Assembly (NCBI GenBank): GCA_017963875.1
Contig: JAGCTA010000363.1
Location: 1 to 8,299, forward strand
Reading direction: 5' to 3'
Length of the DNA stretch: 8,299 bases
Source: Victivallales bacterium
Lineage (GTDB): Bacteria; Verrucomicrobiota; Lentisphaeria; Oligosphaerales; Oligosphaeraceae
This document shows positions 1 through 5,960 of the stretch, piece after piece. How positions within the stretch are numbered: position 1 is the first letter of the stretch; each line of letters opens with the position of its first letter. A program made the translations under genes and the position numbers. The notes beneath the pieces are model-generated. The model was given only the letters and a program-made list of their open reading frames with translations, had not been told where the DNA came from and searched no databases.

Positions 1-76
1 CTATCGTCATGCAAATGAAGTCCTTGCGGAACTTCGCGGAAAATCCATGGAATTTCTTTCCTCGAATTTAAAATAG
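1..76 (+). CDS. 3' end of an unidentified upstream gene (partial)
   Basis: The frame starting at base 2 is open from the window edge to a TAG at 74-76 and gives a 24-residue C-terminus ending in LSSNLK. Its charged, helical composition (an Ala/Glu/Leu-rich stretch, then SMEFL) looks like a genuine protein tail. It lies 28 bases before the first kinase gene on the same strand, so the two may be co-transcribed. A second frame (from base 3) is also open to a TAA at 69-71, so the frame choice is not certain. Too little is visible to name a family. An LPS glycosyltransferase would fit the neighbouring kinases, but that is inference only. Confidence 0.45.
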   Translation, partial: YRHANEVLAELRGKSMEFLSSNLK

Positions 77-104
77 AACTGCAATCGGATGGTTAGAGAT
101 TAAA

Positions 105-1226
105 ATGAATGGGAACACAGACATTGCAGGACAAGACGAATGGAAATGGACGTTTCGTTCACCACAGGCGGCGGCTGAACTGGGGCAATGCCCTCAGAAA
201 TTGCTGGAGCATGCACCGTTGATAAAGAAAAATCCCATAAGAAATGTGTTTTATACAGGGGAATACTATATCAAACAGGACAAGCGAGGCGGATGGCATT
301 TGAGGCGTGAATGGAAAAGTGCCGAACTTGTTGAAAAGAGGCACGTTCCCATTGTGGAGTACATGGCTGTTGGTGTGTGTTCACAAGGGGAAATGATAAT
401 CACGCGTGCCTTGAAGACGTCTGTCTCGGTCAAGGAATGGCTTGCAAGGAAAATTTGTAGTGAAGCGATACGTGATGAGATTCTGCCTGTCGCGGAACGC
501 TATGCCAGATTTGTTCGAATGGTCATGGAGGCTAAAATATTCCATCCAGATTTTCATGCGGGAAATGTCCTTTTCGTTCCAGAAACAGGGGATTTTGCCC
601 TGGTTGATGTGAGCGAAATTCGAAGGGCGTTTTTCTTCGATAGGATTCAGGCATGGAGAATGCACGGGAGCGTGATGGTATTTCAACGCCTTTTGGAAAG
701 GAGCGATATGTTGCATCTTCTGGAAATGACTGGAGTCAAAGAGCCCCAAAAAACATGGCGAAAGTTGTTGATGGAATCGTCAAAGCATCTGTTTCATTCA
801 TGGAAGAAACGGAGCCGCCAGTTGCTTGAAGGGCATCCGCGTTATTCAGTGCGGGAAGGAGACTGGATGAGGATGGTCGATGCCTTGGGTAAGCCGATGA
901 CCTGCAAAAAAAGTCTGAAGGTTTCTGGCGCTTCCGTCGAAGACGCCCAGAAACACGCATTGGCAGATTTCTTTCTGCAACAGGCGAATATCCCGCATCG
1001 GCAGTTGCTCGCATGGAACACAAAAACTGGGGAACTGAGGAAGGAAGACTGTGTTGTGGAAGAGGTTGAGGAGTTGCCGATTGAGCTTTTGGAACGTTTG
1101 GATTCCTTGAAATTGAAAACGTCGTTGAATCAATGGGGAAGACGCAATGACGGAAAGATTCTTTTGATGGATCCAGCATCCGTTTTTAATCGGCTTCACT
1201 TGGATGATTCTATCCCAAATAGTTGA
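105..1226 (+). CDS. Lipopolysaccharide kinase (InaA/Kdo/WaaP type) family protein with an extra C-terminal region
   Basis: This 373-residue protein has a protein-kinase-like fold of the type that phosphorylates LPS core sugars (heptose or Kdo) at the inner membrane. Visible marks are a candidate ATP-binding lysine K57 in YYIKQDK, a helix-C-like REWKSAELVEK (68-78) followed by VPIVEYMAVG (81-90), the catalytic loop HPDFHAGN (147-154) with D149 and N154, and a DFG-equivalent LVDVSE with D168. These are family signatures; the exact sugar substrate cannot be read. Residues about 215-373 go beyond a minimal kinase. Part of them (281-357) echoes the N-lobe pattern again: ANIPHRQLLAW, then acidic VVEEVEEL, then GKILLMDP. 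No typical signal peptide or membrane segment is seen, so it is probably cytoplasmic or peripheral. The start ATG at 105 has only a weak AGAG upstream. The 3' end meets a second kinase gene, implying co-expression. Confidence 0.75.
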   Translation: MNGNTDIAGQDEWKWTFRSPQAAAELGQCPQKLLEHAPLIKKNPIRNVFYTGEYYIKQDKRGGWHLRREWKSAELVEKRHVPIVEYMAVGVCSQGEMIITRALKTSVSVKEWLARKICSEAIRDEILPVAERYARFVRMVMEAKIFHPDFHAGNVLFVPETGDFALVDVSEIRRAFFFDRIQAWRMHGSVMVFQRLLERSDMLHLLEMTGVKEPQKTWRKLLMESSKHLFHSWKKRSRQLLEGHPRYSVREGDWMRMVDALGKPMTCKKSLKVSGASVEDAQKHALADFFLQQANIPHRQLLAWNTKTGELRKEDCVVEEVEELPIELLERLDSLKLKTSLNQWGRRNDGKILLMDPASVFNRLHLDDSIPNS

Positions 1227-1239
1227 TGGAAAAGTGAAT

Positions 1240-2112
1240 ATGGCACTTGAAGACAATGTTTTTTCGTACAGGACTGGCCTGAACTGGCTGGTTCAACGCC
1301 ACTGTCTGCTACATGGCGGAGATGGCGTCACAAGGGTATTCAGATGCGAAAATGGCGGGATATGGCGAGTCGCAGATGGCAAGTTGGATTGTGATTTTGC
1401 ATCTGAAATACTTGCAGCGCACGATGATAATGTCAAACAGGACCGCTGTATGAAAAAGGATTTGAAAAGAGGCATTAGTATGGTGGAGATAGCAGGGACA
1501 AAATATGTCGTGAAAGAATACCATCGTGTTTTCTCCTGCGGCCTTTTTTCACCAGACCAGCGGGGATGGCTGTGTAGCAATCGTTTGGAGGGCTCTGTCA
1601 AATGCCTTGGGTGGTATCACGATAGCCATCGCGGAGCCATCATCATGGAGCACGCAGGAGACCAATGCCTGAGTATGAGGCATTCATCGTATGATTTTAA
1701 CTTAATAAAGCCCAAATATTACAGGGCTGGGCAGTTGATTGCGATGTTGCATGAGAAAAACATTTTCCATGCTGACCTCAAACCGAATAATTTTGTCACG
1801 CCTTGCCCAAATGACGTCTCTGACACAGTGGTTCTCATTGACTGTGACGATGTGCGTTTTCCATCAAGACTGTCAGTGGCACGTAGAGTCAAGAATCTGG
1901 CGCAGTTTTGGGGAGGCTTGTCATACGCTATCGTTGATGTGGAACATCGGAGGCTCATTGCAGATGAGGCAAAACGGGGATATTGCCACCAGACAGGAAG
2001 AGATATTTTTCTGGAGGAAAAGTGGCATGTCCTTTTCAACGCATTTGTTGAGGAGATTTATACTAGATTTGTTAAGGAATATCAGGAAATCGAGAATGTG
2101 ATTTGGACATGA
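1240..2112 (+). CDS. Second lipopolysaccharide kinase (InaA/Kdo/WaaP type) family protein
   Basis: This 290-residue kinase-fold protein has a complete motif set: lysine K92 in YVVKEYHR, a hinge-like AIIMEHAG, the catalytic loop HADLKPNN (177-184) with D179 and N184, the metal-binding LIDCDD (D201, D203), and a following RRVKNLAQFW segment typical of LPS and Kdo kinases. By family it would phosphorylate a sugar in the LPS inner core on the cytoplasmic side. The substrate cannot be assigned. I chose ATG 1240, which lies 13 bases after the upstream stop and has GGA nine bases before it. An in-frame ATG at 1204 would add 12 residues and overlap the previous gene by 23 bases, but it lacks a Shine-Dalgarno. 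The two kinases are different proteins rather than a recent duplicate: identity outside the motifs looks low. A candidate terminator follows at 2156-2190. Confidence 0.78.
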   Translation: MALEDNVFSYRTGLNWLVQRHCLLHGGDGVTRVFRCENGGIWRVADGKLDCDFASEILAAHDDNVKQDRCMKKDLKRGISMVEIAGTKYVVKEYHRVFSCGLFSPDQRGWLCSNRLEGSVKCLGWYHDSHRGAIIMEHAGDQCLSMRHSSYDFNLIKPKYYRAGQLIAMLHEKNIFHADLKPNNFVTPCPNDVSDTVVLIDCDDVRFPSRLSVARRVKNLAQFWGGLSYAIVDVEHRRLIADEAKRGYCHQTGRDIFLEEKWHVLFNAFVEEIYTRFVKEYQEIENVIWT

Positions 2113-2155
2113 AGCCGTAGAGTATTATCTGACAGATGATTTCGTTGTCGTGTCT

Positions 2156-2190
2156 GAGCGCGTATGTCTTATATGCGTTCTCGGCTTTTC
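2156..2190 (+). terminator. Candidate intrinsic terminator after the kinase pair
   Basis: Bases 2156-2165 can pair with 2171-2180 to give a 10-bp stem, including two G-T wobble pairs, around the loop GTCTT. After the stem comes TCGGC and then TTTTC (2186-2190). The T tract is short and displaced by five bases, so termination would be imperfect. The position, 43 bases after the second kinase stop, is suitable. Confidence 0.4.
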
Positions 2191-2246
2191 TGGAAATCGG
2201 CGTGCCATTGATGTGTCACGGATTCAGGTTGACGAGTCTGATGTCG

Positions 2247-2269
2247 CATGAGATGTCAAAAATCTCATG
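2247..2269. repeat. Perfect 8-bp inverted repeat
   Basis: CATGAGAT (2247-2254) and ATCTCATG (2262-2269) are exact reverse complements separated by GTCAAAA. No T tract follows, so it does not look like an intrinsic terminator. It sits just upstream of a candidate promoter for the small basic protein gene, so it could be a regulator-binding site or an RNA hairpin. Its function is unknown. Confidence 0.5.
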
Positions 2270-2276
2270 ATATCGT

Positions 2277-2304
2277 TTGAAAAATCGGCGTAAGGGATTA
2301 CATT
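2277..2304 (+). promoter_or_regulatory. Candidate sigma70-type promoter upstream of the bS22-like gene
   Basis: TTGAAA (2277-2282) matches the -35 consensus in five of six positions. After 16 bases comes TACATT (2299-2304), which matches the -10 consensus in four of six. A start about seven bases later would leave a leader of roughly 65 bases before the ATG at 2377. This is an eye match only. Confidence 0.35.
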
Positions 2305-2376
2305 GTAGTTTTGTCAGATAACTGATGATTATTTTTGTTTTCAACAAACCATTTTGAAACTGTCAGAGGTCTTTCC

Positions 2377-2466
2377 ATGGGTTCAGTCAAAAAGAAACGC
2401 CGCAAGAAGATTGCGAAGCATAAGCGCCGTAAGCAACTGAAGGCAATGCGCCACAAGAAGAAGTAA
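2377..2466 (+). CDS. Small basic ribosomal protein, bS22 / AURKAIP1-COX24 domain type
   Basis: This 29-residue protein begins MGSVKKKRRKKIAKHKRRK and ends RHKKK. More than half of its residues are Lys or Arg. The MGSV start followed by KKRRKKIAKHKRRK matches, from memory, the short AURKAIP1/COX24-domain proteins found as ribosomal protein bS22 on the 30S subunit of actinobacteria and annotated in Bacteroidota and relatives; those are usually slightly longer (about 30-35 residues). The role would be structural, binding rRNA near the decoding region. AGAGG at 2365-2369 lies seven bases before the ATG, a good ribosome binding site, which supports translation. The gene is short enough that routine gene callers miss it. 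It is followed by a strong hairpin and an exported TPR protein. The main alternative is that the basic composition is fortuitous, but the motif and the RBS together argue against that. Confidence 0.8.
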   Translation: MGSVKKKRRKKIAKHKRRKQLKAMRHKKK

Positions 2467-2504
2467 TTCTCACGTTGGTGCTTCTTTTGGAAGTCTAAGG
2501 CAGT

Positions 2505-2528
2505 GACCTGCCAGACGGTCTGGCGGTC
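2505..2528 (+). other. Strong GC-rich hairpin between the bS22-like and TPR genes
   Basis: GACC (2505-2508) pairs with GGTC (2525-2528), and GCCAGA (2510-2515) pairs with TCTGGC (2519-2524). This makes a 10-bp stem with one bulged T and the loop CGG. No run of T follows, so it is not a canonical intrinsic terminator. It lies 38 bases after the bS22-like stop and ends 32 bases before the chosen TPR start. It may protect the 3' end of the upstream message or weaken read-through into the TPR gene. Confidence 0.5.
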
Positions 2529-2560
2529 GGCGAGTCCGTATGCAACAGGGTGATTGTCGA

Positions 2561-4276
2561 ATGGCAGACGAAGGAATATTACGCATTGTCACAGTGAAGT
2601 TTAGTGCGCTGGCAGTAATCTTATTGTCAGTAATGGCTGGTGCGAGTCCGATGATGGATTCGTGCCAGTTTTCATTTCAGGTTCCTCCATTATCTGACTC
2701 CCTTCGAAAGGAATATTCATCCTGGAGTCATTATGCGGAGGGGCTTTATTATTCATTTCTCGGGAGAAAGCAGGGCAGAATGTTGGCGGCGCTTCAGGCC
2801 GCGCTTCGGCTGAATCCCGAATCCAATGTATTGCGTTCCAAATGGGTGGATTTTTATGTGGCTCATCCGAAGTATATGGAAAAAGCCCATAGGGATTATC
2901 GACCAATATATGAGGCTGCCCCGAAGAACGTGGATAATGTCCTGTGCTATGCTAAACTTCTTCGCTCGGCTGAAAAGAATGCCGCTGTACATCATGAGGA
3001 AGCGAAAGAGGTTATCCGCAAATGCTATGAAGAAACAGGTCGTGTCGAAGGGTGTCTGCTTAATGACAGAATCATTTTATGTGATCAGGCGGGGCGCAAT
3101 CAGGAAATTGAAAAACTGATTGAGGAATTCCGTGGAAATCCAGGGCGAAAAAACACTTGGGCGGTTGATATCGCCGAAGCATACTATTGGATGGCCTGCA
3201 TCTCGCAAGCCAATGACACGGAAGATGGGAAGGTGAAGAATCCTGCCTTCAAAGAAGAGTTGAAGACATGGCGTGAACGCAGTCTTGGACTGTTGGATAA
3301 ACTTGATATCATGGCTTGCGACGGCATGGGGCTTTTCATGGCGTGCATGATTTATGAATTCTACGATGAATGGTCTGCACTCAATGGGTTGCTAATGCGG
3401 CTTCGCGGAACGGAATTCCAGCACCTCAGATGGTGGGTGGACTTTGCGTTGAAATGCGCGGATAAACTCCATCAATATGATGATTTATTCAAGGCACTGG
3501 ACGAATTGGAGGTTGGCACAGACTGGCCGCTCCCCGTCCTGAAGAACATTGTCCAGGCATATCTTAAAAAAGATGAGTATAGAAGCAAGGCCATTCAGGT
3601 GCAGCGAATGATTGTGAGGGCGACACGCGGCAACCTTGAGGAGGGGATGTATTTGGCCGAATTGTTGCATTATCATGGCTCAAACAAGGAAGCATTGGCG
3701 CTGGTTGAGCAGATTCCAACGGAAACGATGAATCTCAGGTCAAGGCTGTTGAGAAACCGCATTTTCATGGCCAACGACAAACTGGAGGAAGCATATCGTG
3801 ATATGGGCATTATCGCCTTTGAAAACAAAATGACTGCAACTCATTCGCTGTCACCAGTGTTTTATTACCAGTTTTCCATTGTCTGCCTGAAACTCAAGAA
3901 AAACGACGAAGCCTTGAAATATGCGAAGAAGACTCACGATCTGAATCCCGACAATCCGACATACTGCAATTTCTATGGCTATCTTCTCGCAGATTTCAAT
4001 AGGGAACTTGATACGGCGGAAAAACTGATTCGGAAGGCATTGAAGAAGGAACCGAACAATATCGCCTACATTGACAGTCTGGCATGGGTTTTCTATAGAA
4101 AAAGAGACATTCGAGGTGCATTGAAGACAATGGCACGCCTGATGGAACTCGGGGGACTTGACGAAGACGACCCAGATGGCGAAATCAGCGACCATCTCCA
4201 GCAGATATTTTCGGCACTGAAAATGCAGAAGATGACGGAATATTTCAAGAAGGCAAAGAAAACAGATAGTGAATGA
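2561..4276 (+). CDS. Exported tetratricopeptide-repeat (TPR) protein
   Basis: This 571-residue protein has an N-terminal Sec signal. A hydrophobic core FSALAVILLSVMAGA (14-28) is followed by Ser-Pro, with probable cleavage after AGA near residue 28. There is no lipobox, so a soluble periplasmic or outer-membrane-associated location is likely. TPR-like helical pairs are seen near 57-89 (AEGLYYSFLGRK to RLNPES) and clearly at 431-464 (ending DLNPDN), 466-499 (ending KKEPNN) and 501-534, with a last helical unit at 538-568. The middle of the protein is helical with weaker repeats. TPR proteins scaffold protein complexes; the partner is unknown. I chose ATG 2561 because GGTGAT (2549-2554), complementary to the 16S tail, lies six bases upstream. 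ATG 2540 would add seven residues, and GTG 2594 would give a shorter n-region but has no RBS. Confidence 0.8.
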   Translation: MADEGILRIVTVKFSALAVILLSVMAGASPMMDSCQFSFQVPPLSDSLRKEYSSWSHYAEGLYYSFLGRKQGRMLAALQAALRLNPESNVLRSKWVDFYVAHPKYMEKAHRDYRPIYEAAPKNVDNVLCYAKLLRSAEKNAAVHHEEAKEVIRKCYEETGRVEGCLLNDRIILCDQAGRNQEIEKLIEEFRGNPGRKNTWAVDIAEAYYWMACISQANDTEDGKVKNPAFKEELKTWRERSLGLLDKLDIMACDGMGLFMACMIYEFYDEWSALNGLLMRLRGTEFQHLRWWVDFALKCADKLHQYDDLFKALDELEVGTDWPLPVLKNIVQAYLKKDEYRSKAIQVQRMIVRATRGNLEEGMYLAELLHYHGSNKEALALVEQIPTETMNLRSRLLRNRIFMANDKLEEAYRDMGIIAFENKMTATHSLSPVFYYQFSIVCLKLKKNDEALKYAKKTHDLNPDNPTYCNFYGYLLADFNRELDTAEKLIRKALKKEPNNIAYIDSLAWVFYRKRDIRGALKTMARLMELGGLDEDDPDGEISDHLQQIFSALKMQKMTEYFKKAKKTDSE

Positions 4277-4321
4277 CGTTTATTTTTAGCGGATATCGGA
4301 GTTGTTGGGCATCTATTCCAG

Positions 4322-4349
4322 TTGACTTTTGGAGCATTGGAAATATACT
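4322..4349 (+). promoter_or_regulatory. Near-consensus sigma70-type promoter for asnS
   Basis: TTGACT (4322-4327) and TATACT (4344-4349) each match the consensus in five of six positions, with 16 bases between them. Transcription would start near 4356, giving a leader of about 50 bases before the asnS ATG at 4407. Because the start site lies downstream of 4329, this also argues against the longer in-frame TTG start there. Confidence 0.65.
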
Positions 4350-4366
4350 AATAAATTCGATGTCTT

Positions 4367-4379
4367 GTTGTACTACAAC
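4367..4379 (+). other. Small hairpin in the asnS leader
   Basis: GTTGT (4367-4371) and ACAAC (4375-4379) can form a five-bp stem with the loop ACT in the predicted asnS leader. It is small and AT-containing, so it is weakly stable. The leader is much too short for a T-box. It leaves the AAAGGA ribosome binding site (4393-4398) free. Confidence 0.3.
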
Positions 4380-4406
4380 CACGGATTTGACGAAAGGAAA
4401 AAAGCA

Positions 4407-5804
4407 ATGAAGCGCACATTGGTTCGGGATGCCCTGAACGAACAATTGATTGGACAGGAAATCACTGTCGCAGGGTGGGTACGCACACGGCGTGATTCCA
4501 AGGCAGGTTTTTCGTTTATAGAATTGAATGACGGCAGCAGCCAGGCAAATCTCCAGATTCTTGCTCCAGCCGAACTTCCCAATTATGCTGAACAGATTCA
4601 GAAACTCCATCCAGGGGCTTCGCTGAAGGCAATTGGAACGGTCGTGGCAAGCCAGGGCGCTGGCCAGGCAGTCGAACTCCATGCCACGTCAGTAGAGGTA
4701 TATGGATTCTGCGATCCAATGGAATACCCGATGGGAAAATATCGCCTTTCTTTCGAGAAATTGCGTGAAATCCCCCATCTGAGGCCGCGAACCATTTCTC
4801 TGGGAGCGGTGATGAGGGTGCGCAATGTCCTTGCCTGCGCAGTCCATGAATTCTTCCAATCCAGAAATTTCTTTTATTTCAATGCGCCGTTTATCACGGC
4901 GAGCGATTGCGAAGGCGCAGGAGAGCAGTTCCAGGTGACGACTCTGGATCTTGAGAATGTGCCGAAGAATCCTGATACGGGAAAGGTTGATTATTCACAG
5001 GATTTCTTCGGGCGAGAAGCGCATCTGACGGTGTCAGGTCAACTTCATGCGGAGGCATACGCCTGCGCATTGGGCAGTGTCTATACATTTGGACCGACTT
5101 TCCGTGCGGAAAACTCGAATACGACACGGCATCTTGCCGAATTCTGGATGATTGAGCCTGAAATGGCATTCGCTGACCTCAATGACGACGCAGACCTCGC
5201 GGAGGATTTTCTGCGTTTCCTCATCAAGGCCGTATTGGAGAAATGTCAACCTGAACTCAAGTTCTTTACAGAACGCATTGACAAGGAGTTACTCGCTAAT
5301 CTGACTCGCCTGGCGGATGCGAAATTCACCAGAATCAGTTATACGCAGGCCATTGAGGAACTGGAGAAGGCGAAGGTTGATTTTGAATTCAAACCCAGTT
5401 GGGGAATTGAACTCCAGACGGAGCATGAACGTTATCTGGCCGAAAACGTCTTCCATGGCCCCGTGATTGTCATGAATTATCCCAAGGATTTCAAGGCATT
5501 CTATATGCGTTTGAATGACGATGGCAAGACCGTCGCGGCAATGGATGTTCTGCTGCCCAGCGTTGGGGAGATCATTGGAGGCAGCCAGCGTGAGGAGCGT
5601 TTGGATGTGCTCATGTCCCGTTACGAGGAGAAAGGCATGGATGCCGACGCCTACTGGTGGTATAATGACTTGCGCAGATTCGGTTCTGTCCCTCATGCGG
5701 GGTTTGGGCTTGGTTTTGAACGCATGGTGCGGTTCTGCACAGGCATGACAAACATCCGCGATGTCATCCCGTTCCCGAGGACTCCTCTGAACGCGGATAT
5801 CTGA
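4407..5804 (+). CDS. asnS: Asparaginyl-tRNA synthetase
   Basis: This 465-residue class II aminoacyl-tRNA synthetase charges tRNA-Asn with asparagine in the cytoplasm, using ATP. The N-terminal OB-fold anticodon-binding domain covers about residues 1-105, including the ITVAGWVRTRRDSK region. The catalytic core follows: a substrate-site segment ending TVSGQLHAEAYACALG, motif 2 FGPTFRAENSNTTRHLAEFW from residue 228 with R233, and motif 3 GLGFERM (434-440) with R439, then FPRTP near the end. SNTTRHLAEFWMIEPE is the asparagine-specific form rather than aspartyl. The length is the same as in well-known bacterial AsnRS (about 466). I chose ATG 4407 because AAAGGA (4393-4398) is eight bases upstream and the protein then begins MKRTLVRD, as the family does. 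The gene has its own promoter and a 156-base gap before the next gene, and looks intact. Confidence 0.97.
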   Translation: MKRTLVRDALNEQLIGQEITVAGWVRTRRDSKAGFSFIELNDGSSQANLQILAPAELPNYAEQIQKLHPGASLKAIGTVVASQGAGQAVELHATSVEVYGFCDPMEYPMGKYRLSFEKLREIPHLRPRTISLGAVMRVRNVLACAVHEFFQSRNFFYFNAPFITASDCEGAGEQFQVTTLDLENVPKNPDTGKVDYSQDFFGREAHLTVSGQLHAEAYACALGSVYTFGPTFRAENSNTTRHLAEFWMIEPEMAFADLNDDADLAEDFLRFLIKAVLEKCQPELKFFTERIDKELLANLTRLADAKFTRISYTQAIEELEKAKVDFEFKPSWGIELQTEHERYLAENVFHGPVIVMNYPKDFKAFYMRLNDDGKTVAAMDVLLPSVGEIIGGSQREERLDVLMSRYEEKGMDADAYWWYNDLRRFGSVPHAGFGLGFERMVRFCTGMTNIRDVIPFPRTPLNADI

Positions 5805-5911
5805 CATGTTTTGAGCGGCTGGGGCGGATGTGCGGTTGAACCAAGCACCGACGATGCCGCGTCATGAGTCTTGTTCTTTTTATATTTCTTGTTGGTGGCC
5901 GAATTGTAAGA

Positions 5912-5942
5912 GCGCATAGTGCGCATCTTGTCAATCGGCGCT
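5912..5942 (+). other. Alternative stem-loops in the leader of the PurF-like gene
   Basis: GCGCA (5912-5916) and TGCGC (5920-5924) form a small hairpin around TAG. Separately, AGCGC (5911-5915) can pair with GCGCT (5938-5942), which is followed by TTT. The two structures exclude each other and resemble a minimal anti-terminator/terminator arrangement, but both stems are only five base pairs and the T tract is short. The nearby AAGGAA RBS begins at 5949. Confidence 0.25.
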
Positions 5943-5960
5943 TTTCTGAAGGAAATTATC

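Noticed and set aside
1739..2101. 120-residue plus-strand frame inside the second kinase
   Set aside because: It overlaps the kinase catalytic loop and metal-binding motifs in another frame; the kinase frame is clearly the coding one.
4329..4406. In-frame TTG at 4329 that would extend asnS by 26 residues
   Set aside because: It lies between the -35 and -10 elements, upstream of the predicted transcript start. It has no ribosome binding site, and the extension is not part of the AsnRS family. ATG 4407 has AAAGGA at ideal spacing.
4350..4406. T-box riboswitch for asnS
   Set aside because: The predicted leader is only about 50 bases, with no AG-bulge, T-box sequence or terminator.
5289..5807. 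172-residue reverse-strand open frame
   Set aside because: It lies wholly within the asnS coding sequence on the other strand and has low-complexity, non-family content. It is a shadow of asnS.
5919..5960. In-frame GTG at 5919 extending the PurF-like protein by 14 residues, possibly a propeptide
   Set aside because: The extension does not place a Cys at the nucleophile position and has no good RBS, whereas ATG 5961 has AAGGAA six bases upstream.
5805..5960. tRNA or other RNA gene in the gap after asnS
   Set aside because: No cloverleaf arms or GTTCRA-type T-loop were found by eye; only T-rich stretches and short stems are present.
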